Shown here in pieces: positions 52,154 to 60,140 of a stretch of 64,000 nt of DNA. The position numbers and the translations under genes were made by a program. The DNA comes from Bradyrhizobium sp. Rc3b (GTDB taxonomy: Bacteria; Pseudomonadota; Alphaproteobacteria; Rhizobiales; Xanthobacteraceae): positions 372,001 to 436,000 of the forward strand of contig NZ_FOUS01000008.1 of the NCBI RefSeq assembly GCF_900114915.1, written 5' to 3'. Position 1 is the stretch's first letter. Each line of letters begins with the position of its first letter. The notes below the pieces were generated by a model. The model was not told the DNA's origin and did not search any database. It worked only from the letters and a program-made list of their open reading frames with translations.

Positions 52154-53662
52154 CTACTGCCGGTTCGCGCTCCGAAAGCTCTTGATCTCCGAGACGCTGC
52201 CGTCGCGATAGGTCAGCTCCACCGAGACGGACTGCGTGGCGGGGGCAAGCTTCATGTAGAGCGGCATGCCGGCGGTGATCGCATTGGGGTCGCGCATGTC
52301 GCAAGCAGGCATCTTCAGCACCTGGTTGGGCACGGCAGTGTCGATGCCGATGCGCACCTCGCGGATGGCGCAGCGATAGGACACCAGGTGCGTGTAGTAG
52401 ACCAGCAGCCCGTTGAACTCGCGGAACGACAGCCAGCTCGTCGACGTCATGTCGAGGATCTTGCGCTGGTCGCGGATCAGCGCGGCCTCGGGATCGAACC
52501 GGATCGGGAACGGCCCCTGCATGTCGCCGGATTGATCGACATAGCGGACCTCGATGGTGCCGGCCGCAGCGTCCGGCGGCAATTCGATCGACGGGTTAGG
52601 CATCCGCTTGCGCGTGCGCGGATCAAGCGTGTCGATGAAGCCGGTCTCGCGGAAATCGCCCTTGCCGGCCATGCGCCAGGAAATGCCGAGCGTCGGGTCG
52701 GCGAACGAGAACACCACGCTCCAGCCGCCATTGTGCCGCGAGAAGCTCGCGATCGGCGCGTTGAGGGTCTCCTCCTTCGGCAGTTGCGGCACTGACACCG
52801 GCGGCAGCGCCGCGAGCTTCTGCGGCGGCGGATCAGCTGGCCGCGCGACGGCGTCCTTCGCCATGCCGCTGAGGAAGACGTCGTCGACCATCTGGTCGAA
52901 ATAGACCGGCACCTGCCTGTGCTTGACGGTATCGGCCATCTCGCTGACGGCACGGCGGGTGCGCTGCGCCACCTGCACGAGGTTCTCGCCGGGCTGCAGC
53001 AGCTCCTTGGCGAAGGTGCGCGTGAACACCGAATTGGGATTGGCGTCGTCGTTGGAGAGGCGGTCGAGCGCGGTCTGGCGGGGACCGGCCGAAAACACCG
53101 AGAATACGCCTTCAGGCAGCTGCACCATCGGAGCAAGCCCGCCGCCACCGGCCACCGCGCGGGTACCCTTGCGCTCGAACGGGTTGTTGCGGCAGGCATC
53201 GAACACCAGGATCGAGGTCCGCGCCTTCTTGTTCTGGAGGCGCTCGACGATTCGGTCGGCCAGGATCGAGGCGTCACGCACCAGCTCTTCCTGCCCTTCG
53301 GTCGCTGCCGGCACGTCCGTCGGCAGCAGGTAGTTCTGGCCCGCGATCTCGAAGCCGTGGCCGGCGTAGAAGAAGAACGCGGTATCACCCGGCTCGATCG
53401 CCTTGTCGAAGGCGAGCAGGGTCTCGGAGAATTGCTGCCGGCTCTGGTTCTCTGCGACCATCACCGAGAAGCCGAGCTGCTTCAGCGTATCGCCCATGGT
53501 GCGGGCGTCGTTGACCGCCTTGAGCAGCTTCGGCACGTTCCTGTAGTCGTTATTACCAATGACGAGCGCGACACGCTTCTCGGCATAGGCGGGAGCTACG
53601 AAGCCGCTCAGGCTCGCCGCCAGGCCAAGGGCCGCCAGAATTCTGAAAAGCCGACGCGTCAT
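52154..53662 (-). CDS. caspase-like (peptidase C14, metacaspase/Peptidase_C14) protein, secreted
   Basis: A 502-residue precursor. A signal peptide (FRILAALGLAASLSGFVAPAYA) is followed by a caspase fold at residues 28-260: KRVALVIGNNDY, His102 in FFFYAGHGFE and Cys157 in VFDACRNNPF form the catalytic dyad. A C-terminal beta-rich domain follows, with two cysteines in the distal part (YRCAIRE, PACDMRD). ATG 53662 sets the signal. No partner gene (protease substrate or gasdermin-like protein) adjoins, so this is likely a stand-alone envelope protease; substrate unknown. Confidence 0.85.
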   Translation of the reverse strand: MTRRLFRILAALGLAASLSGFVAPAYAEKRVALVIGNNDYRNVPKLLKAVNDARTMGDTLKQLGFSVMVAENQSRQQFSETLLAFDKAIEPGDTAFFFYAGHGFEIAGQNYLLPTDVPAATEGQEELVRDASILADRIVERLQNKKARTSILVFDACRNNPFERKGTRAVAGGGGLAPMVQLPEGVFSVFSAGPRQTALDRLSNDDANPNSVFTRTFAKELLQPGENLVQVAQRTRRAVSEMADTVKHRQVPVYFDQMVDDVFLSGMAKDAVARPADPPPQKLAALPPVSVPQLPKEETLNAPIASFSRHNGGWSVVFSFADPTLGISWRMAGKGDFRETGFIDTLDPRTRKRMPNPSIELPPDAAAGTIEVRYVDQSGDMQGPFPIRFDPEAALIRDQRKILDMTSTSWLSFREFNGLLVYYTHLVSYRCAIREVRIGIDTAVPNQVLKMPACDMRDPNAITAGMPLYMKLAPATQSVSVELTYRDGSVSEIKSFRSANRQ

Positions 53663-53869
53663 CGCAAAATTCCCGTTGCAGAACGGCGCCACGCCGCTTC
53701 CCTCGAACAGCAGTTCATTGGACCCCCTGCCGCTGTGTGATAGTCGGCCCAGACGTAACGAGGGTTCAAGGGCCCGGGCCCCGGTTCCACGATCTGCCTA
53801 TGGCAGATTGCGCTGGAATCTGCTTTTTCTTTGGCATCAGGCAAACGCACTCGAAGCGAGGGGGCTGCC

Positions 53870-54832
53870 GTGTATCGCTGGTGTACCGACGAAGTCGAGC
53901 CGCAGGATCGCTTCGATTATTGGCGCGAGGTGCGCTCCAAGGGATTGTTCGGCGTCACCGCCGAACTCGAGCGCGAACGGCGCGCGGACTTTTTCGGCGA
54001 ATTCTCGCTGCGCCAGCTTGGCGGCGCCGGCCTCGTCGAGCTGAAGGCCTCGCAATATACGGTCGAGCGCAGCAGCTCCGACATCGCCTACGCACCCGGC
54101 GACAGCATCTGCGTCTACCAGCAGCTCGGCAGCGGCGGCTGGTTCGGCGGCATGCGCGGAAACGACTTCGCGATCGCCCCGGGCAGTTTCGCCACCAGCC
54201 ATACCGACCTGCCCTACCGCACGGCGCCGCTGGGCGCCGGGGGCTTCCATTTGCGGATCCTGAAGATTCCGGTCAGCGGCATCCCGGCGCAGGACAAACG
54301 CATGCGCGAGCTTGCGCCCCGGACGTTCAGCGATCCCACCCTGGCGCCCCTGCTCGGGGCCTGCTTTGCCGAGCTCGGCGACGCCTCTACGGATCAGGGC
54401 GCCAGCGATGCGACCTCCCTCGTCCAGGCTCTGGCCCATCTGGCGCTGATCGAGCGCGGCATCGTCAGGCCCGGCAGCCGGCGCGGACAGGCCGCGCTGC
54501 GAACCGCCCGCCTCTCGCGGGCCCGACGCCTGATCGCGGGCCAACTGCAAAACCCGGATCTGGCGCCGACGATGGTGGCCGACGAGCTCGGCGTGTCGGT
54601 GCGCCACCTGCACATCCTGTTCGAGACCGCGGCGAAGAGCTTCTCGCAGACCGTGACGGACGAACGCCTGAAACAGAGCCGCCGCCTGATGCGCGAGGCA
54701 CCGGAGCGGCTGATCGCCGACATCGCGACCTCTTGCGGCTTCGAGAGCCTGGCGACCTACTACCGGGTCTTCAATGCCGCCTATGGCATGGCCCCGGGTG
54801 ACTTCCGGGCGCAGGGCTCGGATAGGGGTTAG
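53870..54832 (+). CDS. AraC family transcriptional regulator
   Basis: A 320-residue regulator. The C-terminal 100 residues carry the paired HTHs (RARRLIAGQLQNPDLAPTMVADELGVSVRHLHILFE and ATSCGFESLATYYRVFNAAYGMAPGDFR). The N-terminal part is an AraC-binding-like sensor domain (DYWREVRSKGLFGVTAELERERRADFFGEF). The GTG at 53870 is chosen: GAGGGGG lies six bases upstream and the sensor begins at once; TTG 53831 is the alternative. No obvious target adjoins; the DEAD-box gene is 299 bp downstream and the caspase gene is divergent. Confidence 0.87.
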   Translation: MYRWCTDEVEPQDRFDYWREVRSKGLFGVTAELERERRADFFGEFSLRQLGGAGLVELKASQYTVERSSSDIAYAPGDSICVYQQLGSGGWFGGMRGNDFAIAPGSFATSHTDLPYRTAPLGAGGFHLRILKIPVSGIPAQDKRMRELAPRTFSDPTLAPLLGACFAELGDASTDQGASDATSLVQALAHLALIERGIVRPGSRRGQAALRTARLSRARRLIAGQLQNPDLAPTMVADELGVSVRHLHILFETAAKSFSQTVTDERLKQSRRLMREAPERLIADIATSCGFESLATYYRVFNAAYGMAPGDFRAQGSDRG

Positions 54833-55131
54833 CCGTCGTTTTGGCGGCTCCGGCCGGAGCGCGGGGCTGGGCGGAAAAACCCCAGTTGCACCCGCTATTT
54901 GGTAAAAACCTCAGGTTTTTTAGGACCTTCCCGCGCCCGCTCCATTGACTTTGGCCGATTCCCGCCTATGTTCCGGGGCGACGCGGCTCAGATCGAAGAC
55001 CGATTCCTGAGCCTGGCGCTTTGTTCGCGTGAGTCAGCACCCCCAGCTTCTTTGAGAGCGCGCCGTTTCGGGGTGGAACGCGACAGCCTTATTACCCTCG
55101 ATTCCGAACGGCGGTTTCGACCAGAGGCTCA
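54833..55131. other. long leader region of the DEAD-box helicase gene
   Basis: A 299-bp gap without a gene. It has no clear terminator; a long 5' leader is usual for cold- or stress-controlled helicase genes, so this may be an untranslated leader. No riboswitch fold is recognised. Confidence 0.35.
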
Positions 55132-56649
55132 ATGTCCTTTTCAGATCTCGGACTGTCCGAAAAAGTCCTCGCCGCAGTGGCGGCCACCGGTTACACCACC
55201 CCCACCCCCATTCAGGAACAGGCGATCCCCCACGTCCTCGCACGCAAGGACGTGCTCGGCATCGCCCAGACCGGCACTGGCAAGACCGCGGCCTTCGTGC
55301 TGCCGATGCTCACCATCCTCGAAAAGGGCCGGGCCCGGGCGCGGATGCCGCGCACGCTGATCCTCGAGCCGACCCGCGAGCTCGCGGCCCAGGTCAAGGA
55401 AAACTTCGACCGCTACGGCGCCGGCCAGAAACTCAACGTCGCGCTACTGATCGGCGGCGTTTCCTTCGGTGACCAGGATGCCAAGCTGACGCGCGGCGTC
55501 GACGTGCTGATCGCCACCCCCGGCCGCCTGCTCGACCATACCGAGCGCGGCGGCTTGCTCCTCACCGGGGTCGAGCTGCTCGTCATCGACGAAGCCGATC
55601 GCATGCTGGACATGGGCTTCATCCCCGACATCGAACGCGTCTGCAAGCTCGTCCCGTTCACGCGACAGACCCTGTTCTTCACCGCGACCATGCCGCCGGA
55701 AATCCGGCGCATCACCGAAGCCTTCCTGCACAATCCGCAGAAGGTCGAAGTGTCCAAGCCTGCCACCACTGCTGTGACCGTCACGCAGTCGCAGGTGCCC
55801 GCGGGGCGCGAAGCGCATGAGAAGCGCGAGCTGCTTCGCCGCCTGCTGCGCGAGGCCAAGGACCTCAAGAACGCGATCATCTTCTGCAATCGCAAGCGCG
55901 AAGTCGCCATCGTTCACAAATCGCTCCAGAAGCATGGTTTCAGCGTCGGCGCACTGCACGGCGACATGGACCAGCCGGCCCGCATGGCGGCGCTCGAACA
56001 GTTCCGCAAAGGTGAGCTCCCCCTCCTCGTCGCCTCGGACGTCGCCGCTCGCGGCCTCGACATTCCCGAGGTCAGCCACGTCTTCAATTTCGACGTCCCC
56101 CACCATCCCGATGACTACGTCCATCGCGTCGGCCGCACCGGCCGCGCTGGTCGCACCGGCACCGCGATCTCGATCGTGACGCCGCTCGACCAGAAGTCGA
56201 TGGTGGCCATCGAGAAGCTGATCGGCCAGAGCATTCCGCGCGCCGAAGGCGACTTTGAAATCCACGCCGAAGCCTCCGATGGGGCCGAGCGTCCGCGCGA
56301 GTCGCGTGGCCGCGAACGTTCACGTGGCGGACGCGGCAAGCCGCAGCGCGGCCGTGATCGGGAGCGCAGCCACGAGCCGCGCGAGGCCCGTGGCGAAACG
56401 CGACATGCTTCCGAAGCAAAGAGTTCTTCGGAGGCAAGACAGCCCGCTGAAGCAAGGCATCGTTCCGACGACAAGCGCAGGGCCGAGCCGCGTCACGACG
56501 CGCGACAGCAGTCCAATAATTCGCATGTGCCGTCGATCGGCCGTCCCGAGCCCCGCCGCCAGCGCGAGGCCGACAGCGAGCCGGGCGATCACTCGCATCT
56601 GCCCGCGTTTCTGCTGCGGCCGGTTCGCTCCTCCCCCGCCGGGGCCTGA
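55132..56649 (+). CDS. DEAD-box RNA helicase (RhlE-type) with charged C-terminal tail
   Basis: A 505-residue ATP-dependent RNA helicase. All motifs are clear: Q motif TPTPIQEQAIP, Walker A AQTGTGKT, PTRELA, DEAD in VIDEADRMLDMGF, SAT as FTATMPPEIRR, then the C-terminal VASDVAARGLDIPEV and HRVGRTGRAG. The final 130 residues are disordered, rich in Arg/Glu/Ser (RERSRGGRGKPQRGRDRERSHEPREARGE), likely an RNA-binding tail. ATG 55132 opens the Q-motif domain. Role: rRNA maturation or mRNA decay. Confidence 0.95.
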   Translation: MSFSDLGLSEKVLAAVAATGYTTPTPIQEQAIPHVLARKDVLGIAQTGTGKTAAFVLPMLTILEKGRARARMPRTLILEPTRELAAQVKENFDRYGAGQKLNVALLIGGVSFGDQDAKLTRGVDVLIATPGRLLDHTERGGLLLTGVELLVIDEADRMLDMGFIPDIERVCKLVPFTRQTLFFTATMPPEIRRITEAFLHNPQKVEVSKPATTAVTVTQSQVPAGREAHEKRELLRRLLREAKDLKNAIIFCNRKREVAIVHKSLQKHGFSVGALHGDMDQPARMAALEQFRKGELPLLVASDVAARGLDIPEVSHVFNFDVPHHPDDYVHRVGRTGRAGRTGTAISIVTPLDQKSMVAIEKLIGQSIPRAEGDFEIHAEASDGAERPRESRGRERSRGGRGKPQRGRDRERSHEPREARGETRHASEAKSSSEARQPAEARHRSDDKRRAEPRHDARQQSNNSHVPSIGRPEPRRQREADSEPGDHSHLPAFLLRPVRSSPAGA

Positions 56650-56814
56650 GGCGCGAGGCGCCCCAGGTTTCGGTTGAGCAAAGCCGCCCCACAATTTTTT
56701 AGATGCATTCGTGAACGTATATTTACGGGGTGTTCACGATCGTCCGTTAGCCTACGAACATAATTTAAGCATTGCTGCGGTCGACGGCGCACCGACCGCT
56801 GTGGGGTATGTTCC

Positions 56815-57882
56815 GTGGTCAAGGTTCTCGACGAACACGAACGCACAATGGCGTTCGCCGAGGTAGCGCTCGGGCAGATCCGATCGCTGCGGCAGACGGC
56901 AATTCCCCGCAACTATGAGATTTGGTACGTCTACGCCACCGGCTACAACGCGCCTCTCAACAAGATCGTCAACGAGACGCTGGCGCGCAGCGGCAAGCTG
57001 ACTGAAGCCGATCTCGAGCAGATCTACGAGACCTATCTCTCCCACATCAAGACCACCGACCGCATCGACAAGGTCGGCGCGCGCGTCATCGGCGAGATCG
57101 ACGACGTGATGAAGGTCTTGAGCGATGCACTCGGCATGACCGGCTCCTACGATGCCAGCCTGTCGGGAGCCACCGAGAAACTGGCGTCGGCCAAGAACCG
57201 CGAGCAGATCAAGGCGATCGTCGAGACGCTGCTGCGTTCGACCAGCGAGATGCGCGAGACCAACAAGACGCTGGAAGACCGGCTGACGCTGTCGAAGAAC
57301 GAGATCAGCAATCTCCAGCAGAGCCTGGAGGCGATCCGCGCCGAGAGCCTGACCGATCCGCTCACGGGCCTTGGCAACCGCAAATATTTCGACCGCATGA
57401 TCGACATGGCGGTGCAGAGCGCCCTCGCCTCGGGCGAGCCGCTGTCACTGCTGCTGTTCGACATCGATCATTTCAAGTCGTTCAACGATTCCTACGGCCA
57501 TCTCACCGGCGACCAGGTGCTGCGGCTCGTCGGCCTGTCGCTGAAGCAGACCATCAAGGGCCAGGACATCACCGCGCGCTATGGCGGCGAGGAATTCGCG
57601 GTCGTGCTGCCCAACACCGCTCTGCGTCAGGCCCTCACGGTGGCCGACCATATCCGCCGCGCTGTGATGGCGAAGGAATTGAAGAAGAAGTCCACCGGCG
57701 AGATCCTCGGCCGCGTCACCATCTCCGTCGGCGTCTCCATGCTCAAGCCGGGCGACGACACCGACGCGCTGATCGAGCGTGCGGATGCCTGCCTCTACGC
57801 CGCCAAGCGCAACGGCCGCAACCGCGTGATCTGTGAAGCCGATCCGGAATACGCGGTCGAAACCCACAGCCGGGTGGCGTAA
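56815..57882 (+). CDS. diguanylate cyclase (GGDEF domain)
   Basis: Makes cyclic di-GMP. The 355-residue soluble protein has an N-terminal helical region with a conserved-looking start (AFAEVALGQIRSLRQTAIPRNYEIWYVYATGYN), a coiled coil (residues 140-175) and a GGDEF domain from 176. The active-site motif is GGEEF at 257-261. The inhibitory I-site position holds KGQD rather than RxxD (248-251), so product inhibition may be weak. GTG 56815 opens the frame. It lies 166 bp after the helicase, so co-transcription is uncertain. Confidence 0.92.
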   Translation: MVKVLDEHERTMAFAEVALGQIRSLRQTAIPRNYEIWYVYATGYNAPLNKIVNETLARSGKLTEADLEQIYETYLSHIKTTDRIDKVGARVIGEIDDVMKVLSDALGMTGSYDASLSGATEKLASAKNREQIKAIVETLLRSTSEMRETNKTLEDRLTLSKNEISNLQQSLEAIRAESLTDPLTGLGNRKYFDRMIDMAVQSALASGEPLSLLLFDIDHFKSFNDSYGHLTGDQVLRLVGLSLKQTIKGQDITARYGGEEFAVVLPNTALRQALTVADHIRRAVMAKELKKKSTGEILGRVTISVGVSMLKPGDDTDALIERADACLYAAKRNGRNRVICEADPEYAVETHSRVA

Positions 57883-57899
57883 ATTTTCAAAGAGCTGCC

Positions 57900-57989
57900 G
57901 TAGGGTGGGCAAAGGCCCCTGAGCGCCGTCCCCACGATCTCGGCATGATTATTTCGAACCGTGGGCACGCTTCGCTTTGCCCACCCTAC
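57900..57989. repeat. intergenic repeat element, family B copy 1
   Basis: A 90-bp element with 15-bp perfect inverted ends (GTAGGGTGGGCAAAG ... CTTTGCCCACCCTAC). The inner CATGATTATTTCGAAC segment matches copy 2 at 58618-58709, in the same orientation. Confidence 0.85.
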
Positions 57990-58080
57990 AGCATCGCCGC
58001 TTGACATTATTCCGTGGCGAACAAAATCTGACACGACAACATTGGCCGTCTGCACCCGAGCCCGCAAAGGACTTGTCGTC

Positions 58081-58611
58081 GTGCCCAATCCCCATGATTT
58101 TCACACGCCGCAATCGTCCTACACCAGGGATGAGCTGCTGAGATCGAGCGACGGCGGCTATTTCGGGCCCGGCAATGCGCAATTGCCCGCGCCGCCGATG
58201 CTGATGATGGACCGCATCACGGAAATCAGCCTGGACGGCGGCGAATTCGGCAAGGGCCATATCGTCGGCGAGCTGGATATCGTGCCGGACCACTGGTTCT
58301 TCGATGCCCATTATTGCGGTGACGCGATGATGCCACCGACGCTCGCACTGGACGCCATGTGGCAGATGGTAGGCTATTGGCTCGGCTGGTCAGGCTCACC
58401 GGGCAAGGGCCGCGCCATCGGCGTCGGCGAAGTCGAGTGCACGGGCGCCGTCACGCCGGAGACGCGATGCGTGCGTTACGAGGTCGCCATGAGGATGGTC
58501 AGGCGCGGCAAGCTGGTGCTCGGGATAGCCGACGGCCGCGTGCTCGCCGACGGCATCTGCATGTTTACGGCGAAGGACATGAGGGTCGGCCTGACCAAGG
58601 CCGCAGACTGA
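58081..58611 (+). CDS. FabA-like 3-hydroxyacyl-ACP dehydratase, divergent active-site loop
   Basis: The 176-residue hot-dog protein aligns along its length with FabA (3-hydroxydecanoyl-ACP dehydratase/isomerase): LPAPPMLMMDRITEIS, GKGHIVGELDI, WQMVGYWLGW, GVGEVECTG. The catalytic His77 and Asp91 (FFDAHYCGD ... ALDAMWQ) keep the FabA spacing of 14. The loop between them differs: FabA has VMPGCLGLD, here MMPPTLALD, so the glycine implicated in the oxyanion site is proline. Activity may be changed. GTG 58081 follows AAAGGA. No fabB is adjacent. The gene lies between two direct copies of a repeat. Confidence 0.82.
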   Translation: MPNPHDFHTPQSSYTRDELLRSSDGGYFGPGNAQLPAPPMLMMDRITEISLDGGEFGKGHIVGELDIVPDHWFFDAHYCGDAMMPPTLALDAMWQMVGYWLGWSGSPGKGRAIGVGEVECTGAVTPETRCVRYEVAMRMVRRGKLVLGIADGRVLADGICMFTAKDMRVGLTKAAD

Positions 58612-58617
58612 GCTCTC

Positions 58618-58709
58618 GTAGGGGTGGGCAAAGGCGCGCACAGCGCCGCGCCCACGATCTGCGCATGATTATTTCGAACGGTGGGCACGCTTCGCTTTGC
58701 CCACCCTAC
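58618..58709. repeat. intergenic repeat element, family B copy 2
   Basis: A 92-bp element with the same inverted ends and inner segment as copy 1 (57900-57989), in the same orientation. It supplies the last 12 codons and the stop of the TfoX-like gene on the minus strand. Confidence 0.85.
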
Positions 58710-59109
58710 GGACCGTCTTCTTGACTGGCTTCTTCGCCAACCGCTTCTTGGCAACGGACTTCTTCGACGCAACCTTCTTCGGCCGCGTCTTCACCTTGGC
58801 GCGCTGGGCGGCGGCGAGTGCCGCCCTCGCCCATTGCGCGAGCTCGGCGGAATCGTCGAACAGGCGCGCCGGCAGCTCCCAATAGGAGTTGACCACCACG
58901 GTCTTGGCGCGGGTCGAATATTGAAATGGTTTTGAGCCTTCGGCTTCAAAGTCCGGGATCGTCACCTCGTCTGCGCGCAAGAACAGGCCGGCACGCAGTG
59001 ACAGCGCGAAGTTGATGCCGTCGGCGGAGATGCCGTAGCCGGAGAACATTTTTCGGATGGTGACGGGGCCGAAATCGGCGAACAGGTCGATCAGGAATTC
59101 GCGGTCCAT
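58669..59109 (-). CDS. TfoX N-terminal-domain protein with Lys-rich tail
   Basis: A 146-residue protein. Residues 1-100 are the TfoX/Sxy N-terminal domain (DREFLIDLFADFGPVTIRKMFSGYGISADGINFALSLRAGLFLR). Then comes a long basic tail (RPKKVASKKSVAKKRLAKKPVKKTVR). The final VGKAKRAHRSK and the stop are encoded within repeat copy 2, so the native end was replaced or extended by the element. Its role may be nucleic-acid binding; TfoX is linked to competence in other bacteria, but here no such link is shown. Confidence 0.78.
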   Translation of the reverse strand: MDREFLIDLFADFGPVTIRKMFSGYGISADGINFALSLRAGLFLRADEVTIPDFEAEGSKPFQYSTRAKTVVVNSYWELPARLFDDSAELAQWARAALAAAQRAKVKTRPKKVASKKSVAKKRLAKKPVKKTVRRVGKAKRAHRSK

Positions 59110-59128
59110 GGCCCAACTAACTCCCTAG

Positions 59129-59298
59129 TGTCGTCCCTGCGAACGCAGGGACCCCAGCGCGAGCGCTTCGCGCTCGTCGCGATAACCACAGGGAGGAGTT
59201 TAGCGAAGACTGTTAGTCGTGCCAGCTCCGGTACTGGCACCTTCCGCTCAAGATAGATCCACGCGGTATGGGTCCCCGCGTCCGCGGGGACGACAGCG
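59129..59298. repeat. intergenic repeat element, family A copy 2
   Basis: A 170-bp element with inverted ends TGTCGTCCCTGCGAACGC ... GCGGGGACGACA. Interior segments CACGCGGTATGGGTCC and CGAAGACT match copy 1 (21484-21628). It lies between the TfoX and sufA genes. Confidence 0.8.
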
Positions 59299-59320
59299 GA
59301 GTGCTTAGCGTCAGCCGGGC

Positions 59321-59719
59321 CTACCCGTCGATCTTGGCCGGCCGCAGCTCGACCGACTCGCCGCAGCCGCAGGCGGAGATCTGGTTCGGATTGTTGAAGA
59401 CGAACTGGGCCTGCATCTTGTCGGCCTTGTAGTCCATCTCGGTGCCGAGCAGGAACAGCACGGCCTTGGGATCGACCAGGATCTTGACGCCCTTGTCCTC
59501 GACGACCTCGTCGGTCGGGCGGACGTCGTGGGCGTATTCGACCGTGTATGACTGGCCGGCGCAGCCGCCGTTCTTCACGCCGACGCGCAAGCCGACGATC
59601 TCGGAATCGGCGCGCTGGGTCAGCTCGGTGATGCGCTGGGCAGCAGCGTCCGTCAGCCGCATCACCTGCGGGCGCGGCCGCCGCGGCTTCGGAGTGGATG
59701 CTGGTGTCGCCTGGGTCAT
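59321..59719 (-). CDS. sufA: A-type Fe-S carrier protein (SufA/HesB/IscA family)
   Basis: Carries nascent Fe-S clusters to apoproteins. The 132-residue protein has the three cysteines of the family: Cys in KNGGCAGQSY and the paired SACGCGES. The first 20 residues are a Pro/Arg extension. It is the last gene of the suf operon, 49 bp after sufT. The symbol reflects the operon; the protein could equally be called IscA-like. Confidence 0.93.
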   Translation of the reverse strand: MTQATPASTPKPRRPRPQVMRLTDAAAQRITELTQRADSEIVGLRVGVKNGGCAGQSYTVEYAHDVRPTDEVVEDKGVKILVDPKAVLFLLGTEMDYKADKMQAQFVFNNPNQISACGCGESVELRPAKIDG

Positions 59720-59768
59720 CTTATCTATCTGGTCCGTTGCGGAGCAAATTCAATGCTGAGGTTACGCG

Positions 59769-60140
59769 TCACCACATGTTGAGCACGAGGCGCGCCTCGT
59801 CGCTCATGCGTTCCGGCGACCACGGCGGCTCCCAGACGACCTTGACGTCGACCACGCCGACGCCGGGGACGCTGGCAACCGCGTTCTCGACCATGGTCGG
59901 CAGCTCGCCGGCGGCCGGGCAGTTCGGCGTCGTCAGCGTCATCTGGACGTCGACGGAGCGGTCGTCCTTGATCTCGACCTTGTAGATCAGGCCGAGCTCG
60001 TAGATGTCGGCCGGGATTTCCGGGTCGAACACGGTCTTCAGCCCGGCGATGATCTCCGTGGTCAGCCGCTCGGTTTCCTCCGGCGGCAGCGCCGAATGGG
60101 TCTCCATCGGACTAGCTTTGATTTCGGCCGTGTCACTCAT
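59769..60140 (-). CDS. sufT: SUF-associated DUF59/MIP18 family protein (SufT)
   Basis: A 123-residue helper in Fe-S assembly. It has the DUF59 signatures FDPEIPADIYELGLIYKV and PNCPAAGELPTMVENAV; the conserved cysteine is in NCPAA. It overlaps sufS (ATGA), which shows coupled translation. DUF59 proteins aid in maturation of Fe-S enzymes. Confidence 0.93.
   Translation of the reverse strand: MSDTAEIKASPMETHSALPPEETERLTTEIIAGLKTVFDPEIPADIYELGLIYKVEIKDDRSVDVQMTLTTPNCPAAGELPTMVENAVASVPGVGVVDVKVVWEPPWSPERMSDEARLVLNMW

Noticed and set aside
53737-54801. Alternative plus-strand frame over the AraC gene
   Set aside because: The other frame carries both HTH motifs and a good GAGGGGG site.
58001-58080. 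Possible sigma-70 promoter for the FabA-like gene (TTGACA at 58002)
   Set aside because: A matching -10 element at proper spacing is not evident, so it is not listed.
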